Part shown: in pieces, positions 32,674 to 44,365 of the stretch
Position numbering within the stretch: the first letter of the stretch is position 1
Layout of the letters: each line of letters starts with the position of its first letter
Origin: Caulobacterales bacterium
Lineage (GTDB): Bacteria > Pseudomonadota > Alphaproteobacteria > Caulobacterales > Caulobacteraceae
Direction: 5' to 3'
Assembly (NCBI GenBank): GCA_016183935.1
Contig: JACPDR010000028.1
Coordinates: 102,710-166,709, forward strand
Length of the DNA: 64,000 nt
Notes under the pieces: model-generated
Seen by the model: the letters and a program-made list of their open reading frames with translations, nothing else
Database searches by the model: none
Told to the model about the DNA's origin: nothing
Program-made: the position numbers and the translations under genes

Positions 32674-32904
32674 TTACTGAGCGGCCGGAGCTTCGGCGGC
32701 GGCTTCGGCAGCCGGGGCCTCGGTGGTGGCGGCGGCGTCGGCGGCCGGGGCGGCGGCGTCGGCGGCCGGGGCCATCGCGGCGTCAGCAGCCGGGGCTTCG
32801 ACGGTGGCTTCGGCGACCGGGGCTTCTTCGGTCTTCTCGGCGGGTTGGCAGGCGGCCAGGGCCAGAGCGGCGGCCGAGGCGGCGATCAGAGCGGTGATGC
32901 GCAT
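32674..32904 (-). CDS. Small Ala/Pro-rich lipoprotein (tandem paralogue 2)
   Basis: The 76-residue protein has the signal MRITALIAASAAALALAAC-type lipobox and a mature part made of short A-P-A-A-D-A repeats. The DNA shows matching 15-21 base GC-rich repeats around 32720-32775. The protein is probably disordered. The start is the ATG at 32904; the frame further upstream is not conserved-looking. It has its own terminator downstream. The function is unknown. Confidence 0.68.
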   Translation of the reverse strand: MRITALIAASAAALALAACQPAEKTEEAPVAEATVEAPAADAAMAPAADAAAPAADAAATTEAPAAEAAAEAPAAQ

Positions 32905-33027
32905 GGTGTTTCTTCCTTCAGAAGGGTCAACGAGGTCATGAATCCTCGCAGGTCCGAGATAACGGGTTCGTGAGCCGATACGCAAGCGAAATTCTCACGC
33001 GTTCGTGAACTGCCGTCATCTCGAACG

Positions 33028-33059
33028 AAAAACGGGACTGCGGCGGGCAGCCCTTTTTT
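33028..33059. terminator. Bidirectional terminator
   Basis: GGGACTGC (33034-33041) pairs with GCAGCCC (33047-33053) with one bulge, flanked by an A-run on the left and six T on the right. It can end the third lipoprotein gene on the minus strand; nothing converges from the plus strand. Confidence 0.7.
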
Positions 33060-33080
33060 CCTGATCCATCGCCTCAAAGC

Positions 33081-33368
33081 CTACATCGGCGGCGGCGATG
33101 TGGTCGCCGGCGAGGTGGTGGCGGTCTCGGGCGGGAGGGTCGGCGGCGTCTCGCCTGGCGGGGTCGTGGCGTCGGGATAGGCCGGCGGGGTCGTCGCGTC
33201 CGGCGTCGCGCCGTCCGCCGGAGCCATCGCCCCATCGGTCGCGGGCGCGGTGGTCGTGGCCGCTTCGCCCGCCATCGTGGCGTCCTCGGCGGTGGTGTCC
33301 TCCGCCGGCGTGCAGGCGGCCATCGTCAGGGCCCCAAGGGCCGTGGCGGCGATGATCATCAGCTTCAT
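33081..33368 (-). CDS. Small Thr/Pro-rich lipoprotein (tandem paralogue 3)
   Basis: The 95-residue protein has a signal ending LTMAAC (Cys about 19) and a mature part rich in T, P and A (DATTPP repeats). The signal differs more from the other two, but length, composition and placement suggest a related role as a surface or periplasmic spacer protein. The function is unknown. Confidence 0.66.
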   Translation of the reverse strand: MKLMIIAATALGALTMAACTPAEDTTAEDATMAGEAATTTAPATDGAMAPADGATPDATTPPAYPDATTPPGETPPTLPPETATTSPATTSPPPM

Positions 33369-33510
33369 GCGTGTTCCTCCGAGCGATCGCCGGGCGAAAC
33401 AGCCGCCCGCTCCCATGATCGGTCGTGCGGGTAACCGGCCGGGCGATCGGCTGTTCCCGCGGCTGTGATGGGTGGTGATGGCGCGTGATGATCCCGTGAC
33501 CTGCGGGGTG

Positions 33511-34380
33511 TCAGGCCTCGCTGGGCGCGCCCTGCAGCGACTCTTCCAGCTCGAGGAAGGAGGGCTGGGCCGAGGAGGGGATGTCGCCGCGGCCGATCTC
33601 GACCGAGATCTGCGCCGCGTTGCCGTGCAGGTGGGCGACGAGCACCGACTGGATGATCTTGTAGAAGGCGGACTCCTCGTCGACGATCGCCTTCAGCCGC
33701 GTCGCGAGAGGGCCGACCAGGCCGTAGGCCAGGAAGACGCCGAGGAAGGTGCCGACCAGGGCGCCGCCGATCATGCCGCCGAGGATGGCGGGCGGCTCGG
33801 TGATCGCGCCCATGGTCTTGATGACCCCCAGCACGGCGGCGACGATGCCCAGCGCCGGCAGGGCGTCGGCCAGTTGCTGCAGGGCATGCGGGGCGCCGAG
33901 CGCCTCGTGGTGATGCTTCTCCAGCTGCTTTTCCATGGCGCTCTCGATCTGGTGCGGATCCTCGAGGTTCATGGTCATCATGCGCAGGGTGTCGCAGATG
34001 AAGTCGGTGGCGAAGTGGTCCTTCAGCACCTTGGGGTATTTCTGGAAGATGGGGCTCTCGGCCGGCTTCTCGATGTGGCTCTCCAGCGCGATGACGCCCT
34101 TGGACTTCATCGTCTTGGTCAGCTGGAACAGCAACGAGAGCAGGTCGGTGTAGTCCTGCTTCTTCCACTTCGGGCCCACGAAGGTCTTGCCCAGGCCGCT
34201 CATCGTCGACTTCAGCACCGGGACGCTGTTCGAGATCAGGAAGGCGGCGAGACCGGCGCCGCCGATCGCCATCATCTCGTGCGGCAGGGCGTGCAGGATC
34301 ACCTCGAACTTGCCGCCGGAGATGATGTAGCTGCCGAACACGAGGCCGAACAGCAGCACGATGCCGATTATCTGGAACAT
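33511..34380 (-). CDS. motA: Flagellar motor stator protein MotA
   Basis: The 289-residue protein has four predicted transmembrane segments (two near the N-terminus, two about residues 170-220). Its large cytoplasmic loop has charged residues that contact FliG. The LPALGIVAAVLGVIKTMG and GGALVGTFLGVFLAYG segments are the conserved TM3/TM4 of MotA with the proton-channel prolines. With MotB it forms the proton-driven stator. No motB is adjacent, as in other Caulobacterales. The C-terminal tail is unremarkable. Confidence 0.95.
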   Translation of the reverse strand: MFQIIGIVLLFGLVFGSYIISGGKFEVILHALPHEMMAIGGAGLAAFLISNSVPVLKSTMSGLGKTFVGPKWKKQDYTDLLSLLFQLTKTMKSKGVIALESHIEKPAESPIFQKYPKVLKDHFATDFICDTLRMMTMNLEDPHQIESAMEKQLEKHHHEALGAPHALQQLADALPALGIVAAVLGVIKTMGAITEPPAILGGMIGGALVGTFLGVFLAYGLVGPLATRLKAIVDEESAFYKIIQSVLVAHLHGNAAQISVEIGRGDIPSSAQPSFLELEESLQGAPSEA

Positions 34381-34452
34381 GGAGGGGCGGTAGTCCTGCG
34401 CGCGAGACGCAGACCTTCGCCGTTAAACATTAAGGCCCGGTTGCATCCGCGC

Positions 34453-36264
<1,812 letters not shown>

Positions 36265-36603
36265 TCCGCCAAAAGACGCTCCTGACGGTGATGAACAAGC
36301 CGCCGGTCCGGGTCAACCGGCGGGGGAATCCTGAACGGCTTTGTGGCGCTTCGAACGTCGGTTTACGTCGGGGCGTGGCGCCGAAGCGGCTATTCCGTAA
36401 CGTCAAGCACTGGCGGATCAGCTCAGGATACAACGCTATAGTCCAGAGCATCCGGCCGGGTGGAGAAAAGTAAAGGTTCGCCACAAAGCTGGGCGTCAGC
36501 GGGCGAAACTGTGTCGACAACAGTGTTTCTTCAGGGCGTGCGACGGTTCGCGGAACCGTGATCTGGCGGAAGGGTTCGGTAATCACTGAATTGGAGGAAC
36601 ACG
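36265..36603. other. Intergenic region with divergent promoters and a hairpin
   Basis: This 339-base gap lies between the divergent acyl-CoA synthetase and the Pro/Ala-rich protein genes. It holds a perfect hairpin ACGGTTC-GCG-GAACCGT (36543-36559) and an imperfect palindrome around a GTCGAC centre (about 36507-36531, GAAACTGT to ACAGTGTTTC). The second could be an operator for the downstream gene. I see no further gene or RNA with support. Confidence 0.45.
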
Positions 36604-37134
36604 ATGACCCTGACCTACCCGCATGACCGGCCTCAGCCGCCGCACGCTCCCCTCGAGGGCGTTCGCGAGGAGCCCTTCGTTCCCGTCTACGCCCGGAACC
36701 GCCGCGGCGTCCGGGGCCGCAAGGGCGGGGTCAAGACGTGGATGATCCTGGCCCCGGTCACCGTGCTGGTGCTGGGCGTCGCAGCCGCGGCGCTTGTGAT
36801 GGGCGACCGCGATGCCCCCACTCCCGCCCCGCTGGCCGAACCCGCCGCGACCGCGCCCGTGCTGCCGCCCCAGCCCCTGGCGGCCGAAGTCGCCCCGGTC
36901 GAAGCCGCGCCGGCCGCCGAGACCCCCACCGCGCCGGCGCCCGTTGCCCGCCGCACCGCGCCGGCTCCCGCCCGCCGGGTCGCTCCGGCCCGGACCGCCG
37001 CCCCGGCGCCGGCGCCCGCGCCCCGTGTCGCGGCCCCGGTCGAACCTGCGAGCCCGCAGCCCTATACGGCGACTCTGAACACCACGCCGGCGCCCGGTCA
37101 GACGCCGATCATCGTGATCCAGCCGGCGGACTGA
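36604..37134 (+). CDS. Membrane-anchored Pro/Ala-rich protein
   Basis: The 176-residue protein has a basic N-terminal cytoplasmic part, one transmembrane helix (about residues 46-68) and a long periplasmic tail of Pro/Ala/Arg-rich sequence ending in YTATLNTTPAPGQTPIIVIQ. This is the architecture of divisome or envelope-spanning proteins, but no SPOR or other domain is visible. GGAGG precedes the ATG. A similar protein lies at 41440-42378. Confidence 0.7.
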   Translation: MTLTYPHDRPQPPHAPLEGVREEPFVPVYARNRRGVRGRKGGVKTWMILAPVTVLVLGVAAAALVMGDRDAPTPAPLAEPAATAPVLPPQPLAAEVAPVEAAPAAETPTAPAPVARRTAPAPARRVAPARTAAPAPAPAPRVAAPVEPASPQPYTATLNTTPAPGQTPIIVIQPAD

Positions 37135-37154
37135 TCCGAAGCCTGAACGAACGA

Positions 37155-37180
37155 GCCCCGGCGGATCGCCCCGCCGGGGC
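37155..37180. terminator. Bidirectional stem-loop terminator
   Basis: GCCCCGGCGG (37155-37164) and CCGCCGGGGC (37171-37180) form ten pairs with a 6-base loop between two converging genes. TTCG follows on the plus side, so the T-run is weak. Confidence 0.6.
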
Positions 37181-37188
37181 TTCGCCCG

Positions 37189-38502
37189 TCAGGCGGGCGA
37201 CACCCGCCAGATGACGTTGCCGACGTCGTCCGCCACCAGCAGGGCCCCGCGCGCGTCGAACTGGACGCCGACCGGCCGGCCCATGGCCTGATCCTGGTCG
37301 TCGAGAAAGCCGGACAGGATATCTTCCGGCGGTCCGGCCGGGACGCCGTTCACGAACGGCACGAAGATGACCTCGTAGCCGTTGCGCGGGTTGCGGTTCC
37401 ACGAGCCGTGCTGGCCGACGAAGGCCCCGCCGCGGTAGCGGGCCGGGAACAGCTCGCCCTCGCCGAAGGTCAGCCCCAGCGAGGCGGTGTGGGCGCCCAG
37501 GGCGTAGTCCGGCTTGATGGCCCGGGCCACCATGGCCGGGTTGGGCGGCTCGACCCGGTCGTCGACGATCTGGCCGTAATAGCTCCACGGCCAGCCGTAG
37601 AAGCCGCCGGGCGTCACCGAGGTCATGTAGTCGGGCACCAGGTCGTTGCCGAGCTCATCGCGCTCGTTCACGGAGACCCACAGCCGGCCGCTGTTCGGGT
37701 GCCAGGCCAGGCCGACGGGGTTGCGCAGGCCCGAGGCGAAAACGCGACGAGCTCCCGTCGCCGGGTCTATCTCGAGGATGGCGGCGCGATCGACCTCCTC
37801 CTCCAATCCGTTCTCGCCGACGTTGGAGTTGGAACCGACCCCGACGTAGAGGCGCGACCCGTCCGGGCTGGCCACGAGGCTCTTCGTCCAGTGGTGGTTG
37901 CGGCCGGCGGGCAGGTCGGCGACCCGGCGCGGCGCGGCCGTGATCCGGGTCTCGCCGGTCCGGTAGGGGAAGGCGACGACGGCGTCGGCGTTGGCGACGT
38001 AGAGGGTGTCGCCCACCAGGGCCATGCCGAACGGCGACATCAGGTTCTCGAGGAAGGCGGTCTTCGTCTCGGCCACGCCGTCGCCGTCGGCGTCGCGAAG
38101 CAGGGTGATGCGGTTGGCGCTGGGGACCTCGGCCCCCGCCTTCTTCATGAAAAGGTTCTGGAAGAAGGCGCGGAGTCCGCCGTCCTCCGTTCCCTCCGGC
38201 TTGGGCGGGGCGTTGGTCTCGGCCACCAGGATGTCGCCGTTGGGCAGGCGGTAGAGCCAGCGGGGATGATCCAGTCCGGACGCGAAGGCCTGCACCCTGA
38301 ATCCGGCAGCGGGTGTCGGGGTCCGGCCCGCCGGCCAGCCCACGGCCTCGGCGACATGGACGACCGGGATGAGGGAGCGCTGCGGCTCTGGCAGCACCGG
38401 ATTCGGCCCGAAGCCGGCCATGGGATCGAGGGCTTCGCCGCCGCCGCACCCGGCAAGCGTGAGCAGGACGAGGGCTGCGGTGATCGGTTTCAGGCGCGCC
38501 AT
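37189..38502 (-). CDS. PQQ-dependent sugar dehydrogenase (sorbosone dehydrogenase-like) lipoprotein
   Basis: The 437-residue protein has a lipobox (LTLAGC) and a six-bladed propeller of the GSDH/sorbosone dehydrogenase family: [89 protein letters not shown] and a C-terminal [17 protein letters not shown]. It probably oxidises a sugar or polyol in the periplasm using PQQ. The ATG at 38502 has GGAGG upstream, clearly better than the ATG four codons before. Confidence 0.88.
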   Translation of the reverse strand: MARLKPITAALVLLTLAGCGGGEALDPMAGFGPNPVLPEPQRSLIPVVHVAEAVGWPAGRTPTPAAGFRVQAFASGLDHPRWLYRLPNGDILVAETNAPPKPEGTEDGGLRAFFQNLFMKKAGAEVPSANRITLLRDADGDGVAETKTAFLENLMSPFGMALVGDTLYVANADAVVAFPYRTGETRITAAPRRVADLPAGRNHHWTKSLVASPDGSRLYVGVGSNSNVGENGLEEEVDRAAILEIDPATGARRVFASGLRNPVGLAWHPNSGRLWVSVNERDELGNDLVPDYMTSVTPGGFYGWPWSYYGQIVDDRVEPPNPAMVARAIKPDYALGAHTASLGLTFGEGELFPARYRGGAFVGQHGSWNRNPRNGYEVIFVPFVNGVPAGPPEDILSGFLDDQDQAMGRPVGVQFDARGALLVADDVGNVIWRVSPA

Positions 38503-38606
38503 GGCGGCCTCCACAGGATGACGGAGATCAAAACGCGGGAAACGGCGGACGGATCAGTCTACGCCTCCCCGACCGACGACGCGACCGGCCCGTGCAGCCC
38601 TGTGGC

Positions 38607-39512
38607 TCAGAGAGGGGCCTTGAGTTCGCGCGGCGGTCGGATGCGCCGGAACCGCGCCTCGACGAATGAGAAGGCCCCGAAAGCGACGAACCCCAACGCC
38701 GCCAGGGCCAGAATCCACGGTCCGGCCGGCTGGCGTTCCACCGCGTCCAGCGCCGATCCGAAACTGGTGACTTCGGACGCGCGCGCGTCGAGACCGGCGA
38801 GGACGACGAGACTCGCCAACGGCAGATAGGCCAGGCCACGAGCGACGTGTCCCGCGCGCGCCAGCGGCGCGACGCGCCGGCACAGCCGGGCGGAACAGGC
38901 CAGGTATTCCGTGAAGTCCTCGCGCCACGCCTTGACGATATTGCTGACGCCGATGCCGAAGATTGTCAGACCGCCCGCCACCAGCAGCCACTGGCCCAGC
39001 GGCAGGGCGAGAACGGCCGCGGCGTGCTCGCGACTCTGGGCCACCCCGTCGCTCGGAGGATCGGCCGGCGCGCCCGCCATCAGGCCGAAAGCGGCGATGG
39101 CCAGGGCGGTGTAGCTCAGGCCGCTGAACATCTGGCTCATGCGCGTGCCCAGCGCGCGCCAGGACACGCCTTCATGGTCGGCGTCGAACACCGCCTGCAG
39201 GACCCGCCACATCGCGAACGCCGCGAGCCCAAGCCCGATCAGGAAGGCCCACAACCGGCCGAGCGGCCTCTGCGCCATCCAGGCCAGCGCGCCCTTCGTG
39301 CCGACCGCGTCGCCGATCAGATCGACCGCCGCCAGCAGGATAAGCACGCCGACCGACAGATAGACGAACCCCCGCGCGCCGTAGCCGATCCGCGCCGCCA
39401 GCTCGACCAGGTCGTGCAGCGGCGGAACGCGCCGCAGCAACGGCGACCGTCGACGCCCGATGTCGCCCAGACGCGCGAGACTGTGACGGAGGGAGGCGAG
39501 GGCGTTCGGCAC
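38607..39512 (-). CDS. DUF1206 family membrane protein
   Basis: The 301-residue protein has six hydrophobic segments arranged as three similar two-helix repeats. Each contains an AARIGYGARGFVYLSVGVLI-like pattern (for example LARAGHVARGLAYLPLASLVVL in the third). This repeat structure defines DUF1206; the function is unknown. The start is GTG. It converges with the sorbosone-dehydrogenase-like gene on the other side of a short gap. Confidence 0.8.
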   Translation of the reverse strand: MPNALASLRHSLARLGDIGRRRSPLLRRVPPLHDLVELAARIGYGARGFVYLSVGVLILLAAVDLIGDAVGTKGALAWMAQRPLGRLWAFLIGLGLAAFAMWRVLQAVFDADHEGVSWRALGTRMSQMFSGLSYTALAIAAFGLMAGAPADPPSDGVAQSREHAAAVLALPLGQWLLVAGGLTIFGIGVSNIVKAWREDFTEYLACSARLCRRVAPLARAGHVARGLAYLPLASLVVLAGLDARASEVTSFGSALDAVERQPAGPWILALAALGFVAFGAFSFVEARFRRIRPPRELKAPL

Positions 39513-39616
39513 GGCGTGCGTAACCCCTGGAGTGAAATATGGCTCCGCTATCTTCGCTCCGACCTTGAGGTGCGGCAGGCGGACGCATATCTGCTGCGCG
39601 CTCAGGGAGGGCGCGC

Positions 39617-40551
<935 letters not shown>

Positions 40552-40555
<4 letters not shown>

Positions 40556-41328
40556 ACAGCCTGACCTTCAACGGCCATGGCGTCTGGGCCATCTACAAGT
40601 TCGAGATGGCGCGCGCGCTTAGGACGGTGTGGCAGAGCATCGTCACACCGGTGATCACCACCGCCCTGTATTTCGTGGTCTTCGGCTCGGCCATCGGCAG
40701 CCGGATGACCGAGATCGACGGCGTGCCCTACGGCGCCTTCATCGTGCCCGGCCTGATCATGCTGAGCCTGTTCACCCAGTCGATCTTCAACGCCTCGTTC
40801 GGCATCTACTTCCCCAAATTCACCGGCACCATCTACGAGCTGCTGTCGGCGCCGGTGTCGCCGCTCGAGATCGTCATCGCCTACGTCGGGGCGGCGGCGA
40901 CCAAGTCGGCGGTGCTGGGGCTGATCATCCTCGCCACCGCGGCGCTGTTCGTGCCCCTGAACATCCTGCATCCGGTCGAGATGCTGGCCTTCCTGATCCT
41001 GATCTCGACGACCTTCAGCCTGTTCGGCTTCATCATCGGCATCTGGGCCAACGGCTTCGAGCAGCTGCAGATGATCCCGATGCTGGTGGTGACGCCGCTG
41101 ACCTTCCTCGGCGGGTCGTTCTATTCGATCGACATGCTGCCGGAGGCGTGGCGCACCGTGACGCTGTTCAATCCGGTGGTCTATCTGATCTCCGGCTTTC
41201 GCTGGACCTTCTTCGGCAGCGGCGACGTGGGCATCGGCATCAGCCTCGCGGCGACGCTGGGCTTCTTCCTGATCTGCCTGGCAGTGGTCGGCTGGATGTT
41301 CCGGACCGGATATCGGCTGAAAAACTAG
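40552..41328 (+). CDS. ABC-2 transporter permease (YadH-like)
   Basis: The 258-residue protein has six predicted transmembrane helices. Typical ABC-2 blocks include [40 protein letters not shown] and [17 protein letters not shown]. It forms the membrane channel for the ATPase encoded just upstream. The substrate cannot be read from sequence. A ten-pair terminator follows. Confidence 0.92.
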
Positions 41329-41366
41329 TATCGAAGAACTCTGATCGTCAGCCTGGCGTCACGAAA

Positions 41367-41395
41367 CGGGCCAGATCGCTCCGCAATCTGGCCCG
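41367..41395 (+). terminator. Terminator of the ABC exporter operon
   Basis: CGGGCCAGAT and ATCTGGCCCG form ten perfect pairs with a 9-base loop; GTCTTCG follows. It is placed 38 bases after the permease stop and before the next gene. Confidence 0.7.
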
Positions 41396-41439
41396 GTCTT
41401 CGCGTTTCTGAAGCGCGCCTCGCCGGCGCGGGAGAGTTC

Positions 41440-42378
41440 ATGCCCACCGACGACAACCAGTTCCCGAACGGTTCGCCCGCCCCCTTCGCCCGCCGCCCGG
41501 TGACCTGGGGCCGCCCCCCGGCGACCGTGTTCCGGGCCGGCCCGCTGCCGAAGGGCGAGCGTCTCCCGCCGCTGCCGGAGCCGCCCAAGGCCGCCCCGGC
41601 CCCCGCGCCCCGGGGCGCCATTCTGAGCGGGTCGTTGATCCCGCGCGCGGCCCCCGCCCCCGAGCGCGCACCGACGCCCACGCCCGCCGCACCCCTGGCG
41701 GAGTCGCCCGCCCGTCGCCCGGCGCCGGAGCCCGATCTGGCTGTGCGGCCGCTCGCGCCGCTTCCGGAGATCCCCGAACCCCCGCGCCCGACTGCGGCCC
41801 CTGTCGAGGCCCCCGCCCGTCCGGCGGCGGCTCCGACGCCGGCTCCGGCTCCGGCGCTGGCCGCCACGCGCCGACGCTCCGTCGGCCGCGCGCCGCTCTA
41901 TGCCGGAGCGGCCGCGGTGGTGCTCGCGGCCGTCGCCGTCGGCGGATGGATGCTGACGCAGCCGCCCTCCGCTTCGCCCGCGCCGTCCCCAGCGACGGAG
42001 GCGTCCGTCCCGACTCCGGCGCCAATCGAGACCCCATCCGCCGTCGAGGCTGTCCCCCTCCCTGAACAGCCGCTCGTCGAGGCGGTTTCCGTGGCGGCTC
42101 CCTCTCCGGCCCGCGCCGCGCCCCCGACAGCCGGGCGTCCGGCCGCGACCCGCCCCGCGCTCCAGCCCGCCTCGGTGCAGCCGTCCGCCCCTGTTCCGTA
42201 CGAAGCGCCGACGACCGCCGCCACGACGCCGGCCGAAGCTCCGGCCACGACCGCGCCGCGGATCGAGATCGTTCCGGCCGCGCCGGCCGGCCCGCCGCCG
42301 ACCACGGCCGAACGCCCACCGGCCGACCCGGACGCGCCGATCGCGACCCGACCGCAGCCGCTGACGCCCGGAGCCTAG
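41440..42378 (+). CDS. Membrane-anchored Pro/Ala-rich protein (long)
   Basis: The 312-residue protein has a cytoplasmic N-terminal half rich in P, A and R, one transmembrane helix (about residues 155-172, preceded by RRRSVGRAPLY) and a P/A/T/E-rich periplasmic tail ending in RPQPLTPGA. No enzyme domain is visible. Extreme proline and alanine content may reflect an extended rod across the periplasm. The last codon and stop share CCTAGG with the converging gene. Confidence 0.65.
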   Translation: MPTDDNQFPNGSPAPFARRPVTWGRPPATVFRAGPLPKGERLPPLPEPPKAAPAPAPRGAILSGSLIPRAAPAPERAPTPTPAAPLAESPARRPAPEPDLAVRPLAPLPEIPEPPRPTAAPVEAPARPAAAPTPAPAPALAATRRRSVGRAPLYAGAAAVVLAAVAVGGWMLTQPPSASPAPSPATEASVPTPAPIETPSAVEAVPLPEQPLVEAVSVAAPSPARAAPPTAGRPAATRPALQPASVQPSAPVPYEAPTTAATTPAEAPATTAPRIEIVPAAPAGPPPTTAERPPADPDAPIATRPQPLTPGA

Positions 42379-42758
42379 GCGGTCTTGATCGCCAGATAGC
42401 CGCGCTCGACCATGCGGCGCAGGCCCTCATACGCCTCGGCCAATTCCTCGTAGGCCGTGCGGGCCGAGGTCAGCCGGGCGATCTGGTCGACCGTCGAGGG
42501 CGCGCCCGATTCGCTCTGGCGCAGGGCTTCGCCGACCCATTTGGCGCGGGCCGCCGCCGTCTGGATCGCCAGCCGCTGGAACACCTGGGCGTCCAGTCCG
42601 GGAAGGGCGGCGGCGATCACCTCGCGATTGGCCACGAAGGCCGAATAGTCGATCTGCTCGAGCAGGCCGCGCAGCCGCCGCTGCTCCTGGGGGTCGGCGT
42701 CCTGCGGCTCGAAATGATCGCGCTGGCGGCGATAGGTGGAGGTCTGGATGGTCGACAT
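42375..42758 (-). CDS. Conserved hypothetical helical protein
   Basis: The 127-residue protein is soluble and predicted mostly helical, with segments such as RLRGLLEQIDYSAF, VFQRLAIQTAAARAKWVGEAL and RTAYEELAEAYEGLRRMVERGY. No known domain is recognised. The ATG at 42758 is chosen over the preceding GTG. It is divergent from the ArsR-operon and convergent with the Pro/Ala-rich gene, with overlapping stops. Confidence 0.62.
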   Translation of the reverse strand: MSTIQTSTYRRQRDHFEPQDADPQEQRRLRGLLEQIDYSAFVANREVIAAALPGLDAQVFQRLAIQTAAARAKWVGEALRQSESGAPSTVDQIARLTSARTAYEELAEAYEGLRRMVERGYLAIKTA

Positions 42759-42848
42759 CACGCCGCTCCGGAGGTGGACAAGCTCAAGCGTGCGCTGCGC
42801 CGATTAACGAGGGGTTGCGGCGCAGGGGCTTGCGGCGGCGGCGTGGGG

Positions 42849-42877
42849 TATGATACTTAAGTGAATGCTTCAGTATC
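42849..42877 (+). promoter_or_regulatory. Promoter with operator-like inverted repeat over the arsR start
   Basis: TATGAT (42849-42854) is a near-consensus -10. GATACTTAAG (42852-42861) and CTTCAGTATC (42868-42877) form a ten-base inverted repeat with one mismatch and a 6-base spacer, covering both the expected transcription start and the ATG at 42865. This is what a self-repressing ArsR-family operator would look like. The transcript would have almost no leader. Confidence 0.6.
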
Positions 42878-43212
42878 AGGAGCCGCTCGATCTCGCCTTC
42901 CAGGCCCTGTCGGATCCGACCCGGCGGCGGATGGTCGAGCGGCTGTCCGCCGGCCCGGCCACGGTCAGCCAATTGGCCGAACCCCTGCCGATGTCCGTGT
43001 CGGCCGTGATGCAGCACCTGAAGATCCTGGAGGGCGCGGGCCTGGTGGTTTCGGAGAAGGTCGGCCGCGTCCGCACCTGCCGCGTCGATCCCCGAACACT
43101 CAGCGCCGCCGAGCGCTGGATCAACGACCGCCGCCGGTCCGTCGAGCGCAGCCTCGACCGGCTCGGCGCCTTTCTGGACGAAACGAAGCCCGACGAGGAG
43201 CCGAGGTCATGA
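42865..43212 (+). CDS. ArsR-family transcriptional regulator
   Basis: The 115-residue winged-helix protein starts in the family style (LDLAFQALSDPTRRRMVERLS) and has the recognition helix region PMSVSAVMQHLKILEGAGLV. No CxC metal site is present, so it belongs to the non-metal ArsR subgroup commonly placed before SRPBCC/AHSA1 genes. It probably represses its own operon through the palindrome over its start. No clear ribosome-binding site precedes the ATG. It is followed with overlaps by four enzyme-like genes. Confidence 0.88.
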   Translation: MLQYQEPLDLAFQALSDPTRRRMVERLSAGPATVSQLAEPLPMSVSAVMQHLKILEGAGLVVSEKVGRVRTCRVDPRTLSAAERWINDRRRSVERSLDRLGAFLDETKPDEEPRS

Positions 43213-43703
43213 CCACCCCCAATCCCGAGATCGCTCATGGGACTTTCACCATCGAGCGCCGCTACGACGCCTCGCCCGAGCGCGTGTTCCGCGCCTACTC
43301 GGACCCCGCCGCCTTCCGCCGCTGGTTCGTAGAGGGCGAGAACTGGACCATCCACGACTGGACGTACGACTTCCGCGTCGGGGGCTACGCCGGCGGCAGT
43401 TTCCGGTTCGGCGGCGAGGACAACGAGACCTGGTTCAACGACACCGAGCACCTGGATATCGTCGATAACCGCCGCATCATCGTCAGCTATGTGATGGGCC
43501 GGGTGACCGCGGCGGGCAGGGAACGCGCCTCGGCTTCGCTGGCCACGACCGAACTGGTCGCCGACGGCTCGGGCACGCGGCTGATCTATACGGAACAGGG
43601 CGCCTATTTCGGTGGCGACCCGCGTCAGGAAATCGCCATGCGCGAGCACGGCTGCGGCGAGATGCTCGACAAGCTCGCCCGCGAACTGAAGGAGCATTCG
43701 TGA
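43209..43703 (+). CDS. SRPBCC/AHSA1-like ligand-binding protein
   Basis: The 164-residue protein has the START/Bet v1-like fold pattern of AHSA1 (activator of Hsp90 homologue) proteins: FTIERRYDASPERVFRAYSDP at the N-terminus, then the FRRWF, FRVGGYAGGSFRF and LIYTEQGAYF blocks. Such proteins bind hydrophobic ligands or modify their chemistry; the ligand is unknown. It overlaps arsR by ATGA and the DHFR-like gene by one base (TGATG). Confidence 0.85.
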   Translation: MTTPNPEIAHGTFTIERRYDASPERVFRAYSDPAAFRRWFVEGENWTIHDWTYDFRVGGYAGGSFRFGGEDNETWFNDTEHLDIVDNRRIIVSYVMGRVTAAGRERASASLATTELVADGSGTRLIYTEQGAYFGGDPRQEIAMREHGCGEMLDKLARELKEHS

Positions 43704-44365
43704 TGGCCGGCAAGGTCCGCGTCAGCAGCTTCTCGGTGTCCGTCGACGGATTCGGCGCCGGGCCCGACCAGAGCCTGCAGACTCCGTTGGGCGTGGGCGG
43801 CGAGGAACTGCACGAGTGGTTCTTCCCGACCGACACCTTTCAGAAGATGTACGGCAAGGGTCACGGACAGACCGGCGTGGACGAGGGGTTCGCCAGACGA
43901 GGCATGGCCGGGATCGGCGCCTGGATCCTCGGGCGCAACATGTTCGCCCCCTCGCGCGGACCCTGGCCCGACGACGGATGGAAGGGCTGGTGGGGCGAGG
44001 AGCCGCCGTATCGCTGTCCCGTCTTCGTCCTGACCCATTACCCGCGCGCCTCGTTCGAGATGAAGGGCGGCACGGTCTTCCATTTCGAGACGGGCGGGAT
44101 CGAGGCGGCGCTGAAGCGGGCGCGCGAAGCCGCCGGCGACAGGGACATCCGCATCGGCGGCGGAGCGGAGACCGTCCGCCAGTACCTTCAGGCCCGCCTG
44201 ATCGACGAGATGCATATCGCCGTCTCGCCCATCCTGCTGGGCCGGGGCGAGCCGTTCTGGGCCGGCCTCGATCTGCCGGCCCTGGGCTATGAGGTGATCG
44301 AGAGCACCGCCGGCGAGCGGGCCACCCACCTGCGCATCGGCCGTTCGGGCGGGACGCCGGCATGA
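43703..44365 (+). CDS. Dihydrofolate-reductase-family (RibD C-terminal-like) protein
   Basis: The 220-residue protein has the DHFR/RibD-C fold motifs: VSSFSVSVDGFGAG near the N-terminus, GAWILGRNMF, PVFVLTHYPR and IGGGAETVRQYL with the LIDEMHIAVSPILLG block. These proteins usually bind NADPH and reduce an unknown substrate; it is not the essential folate enzyme. Start ATG 43703 overlaps the preceding stop. It is flanked by two SRPBCC genes, so it may act on the same ligand. Confidence 0.86.
   Translation: MAGKVRVSSFSVSVDGFGAGPDQSLQTPLGVGGEELHEWFFPTDTFQKMYGKGHGQTGVDEGFARRGMAGIGAWILGRNMFAPSRGPWPDDGWKGWWGEEPPYRCPVFVLTHYPRASFEMKGGTVFHFETGGIEAALKRAREAAGDRDIRIGGGAETVRQYLQARLIDEMHIAVSPILLGRGEPFWAGLDLPALGYEVIESTAGERATHLRIGRSGGTPA

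Noticed and set aside
34415..34440. CtrA site upstream of motA
   Set aside because: TTAATGTTTAAC has the two half-sites only three bases apart, not the seven expected, so support is too weak to list.
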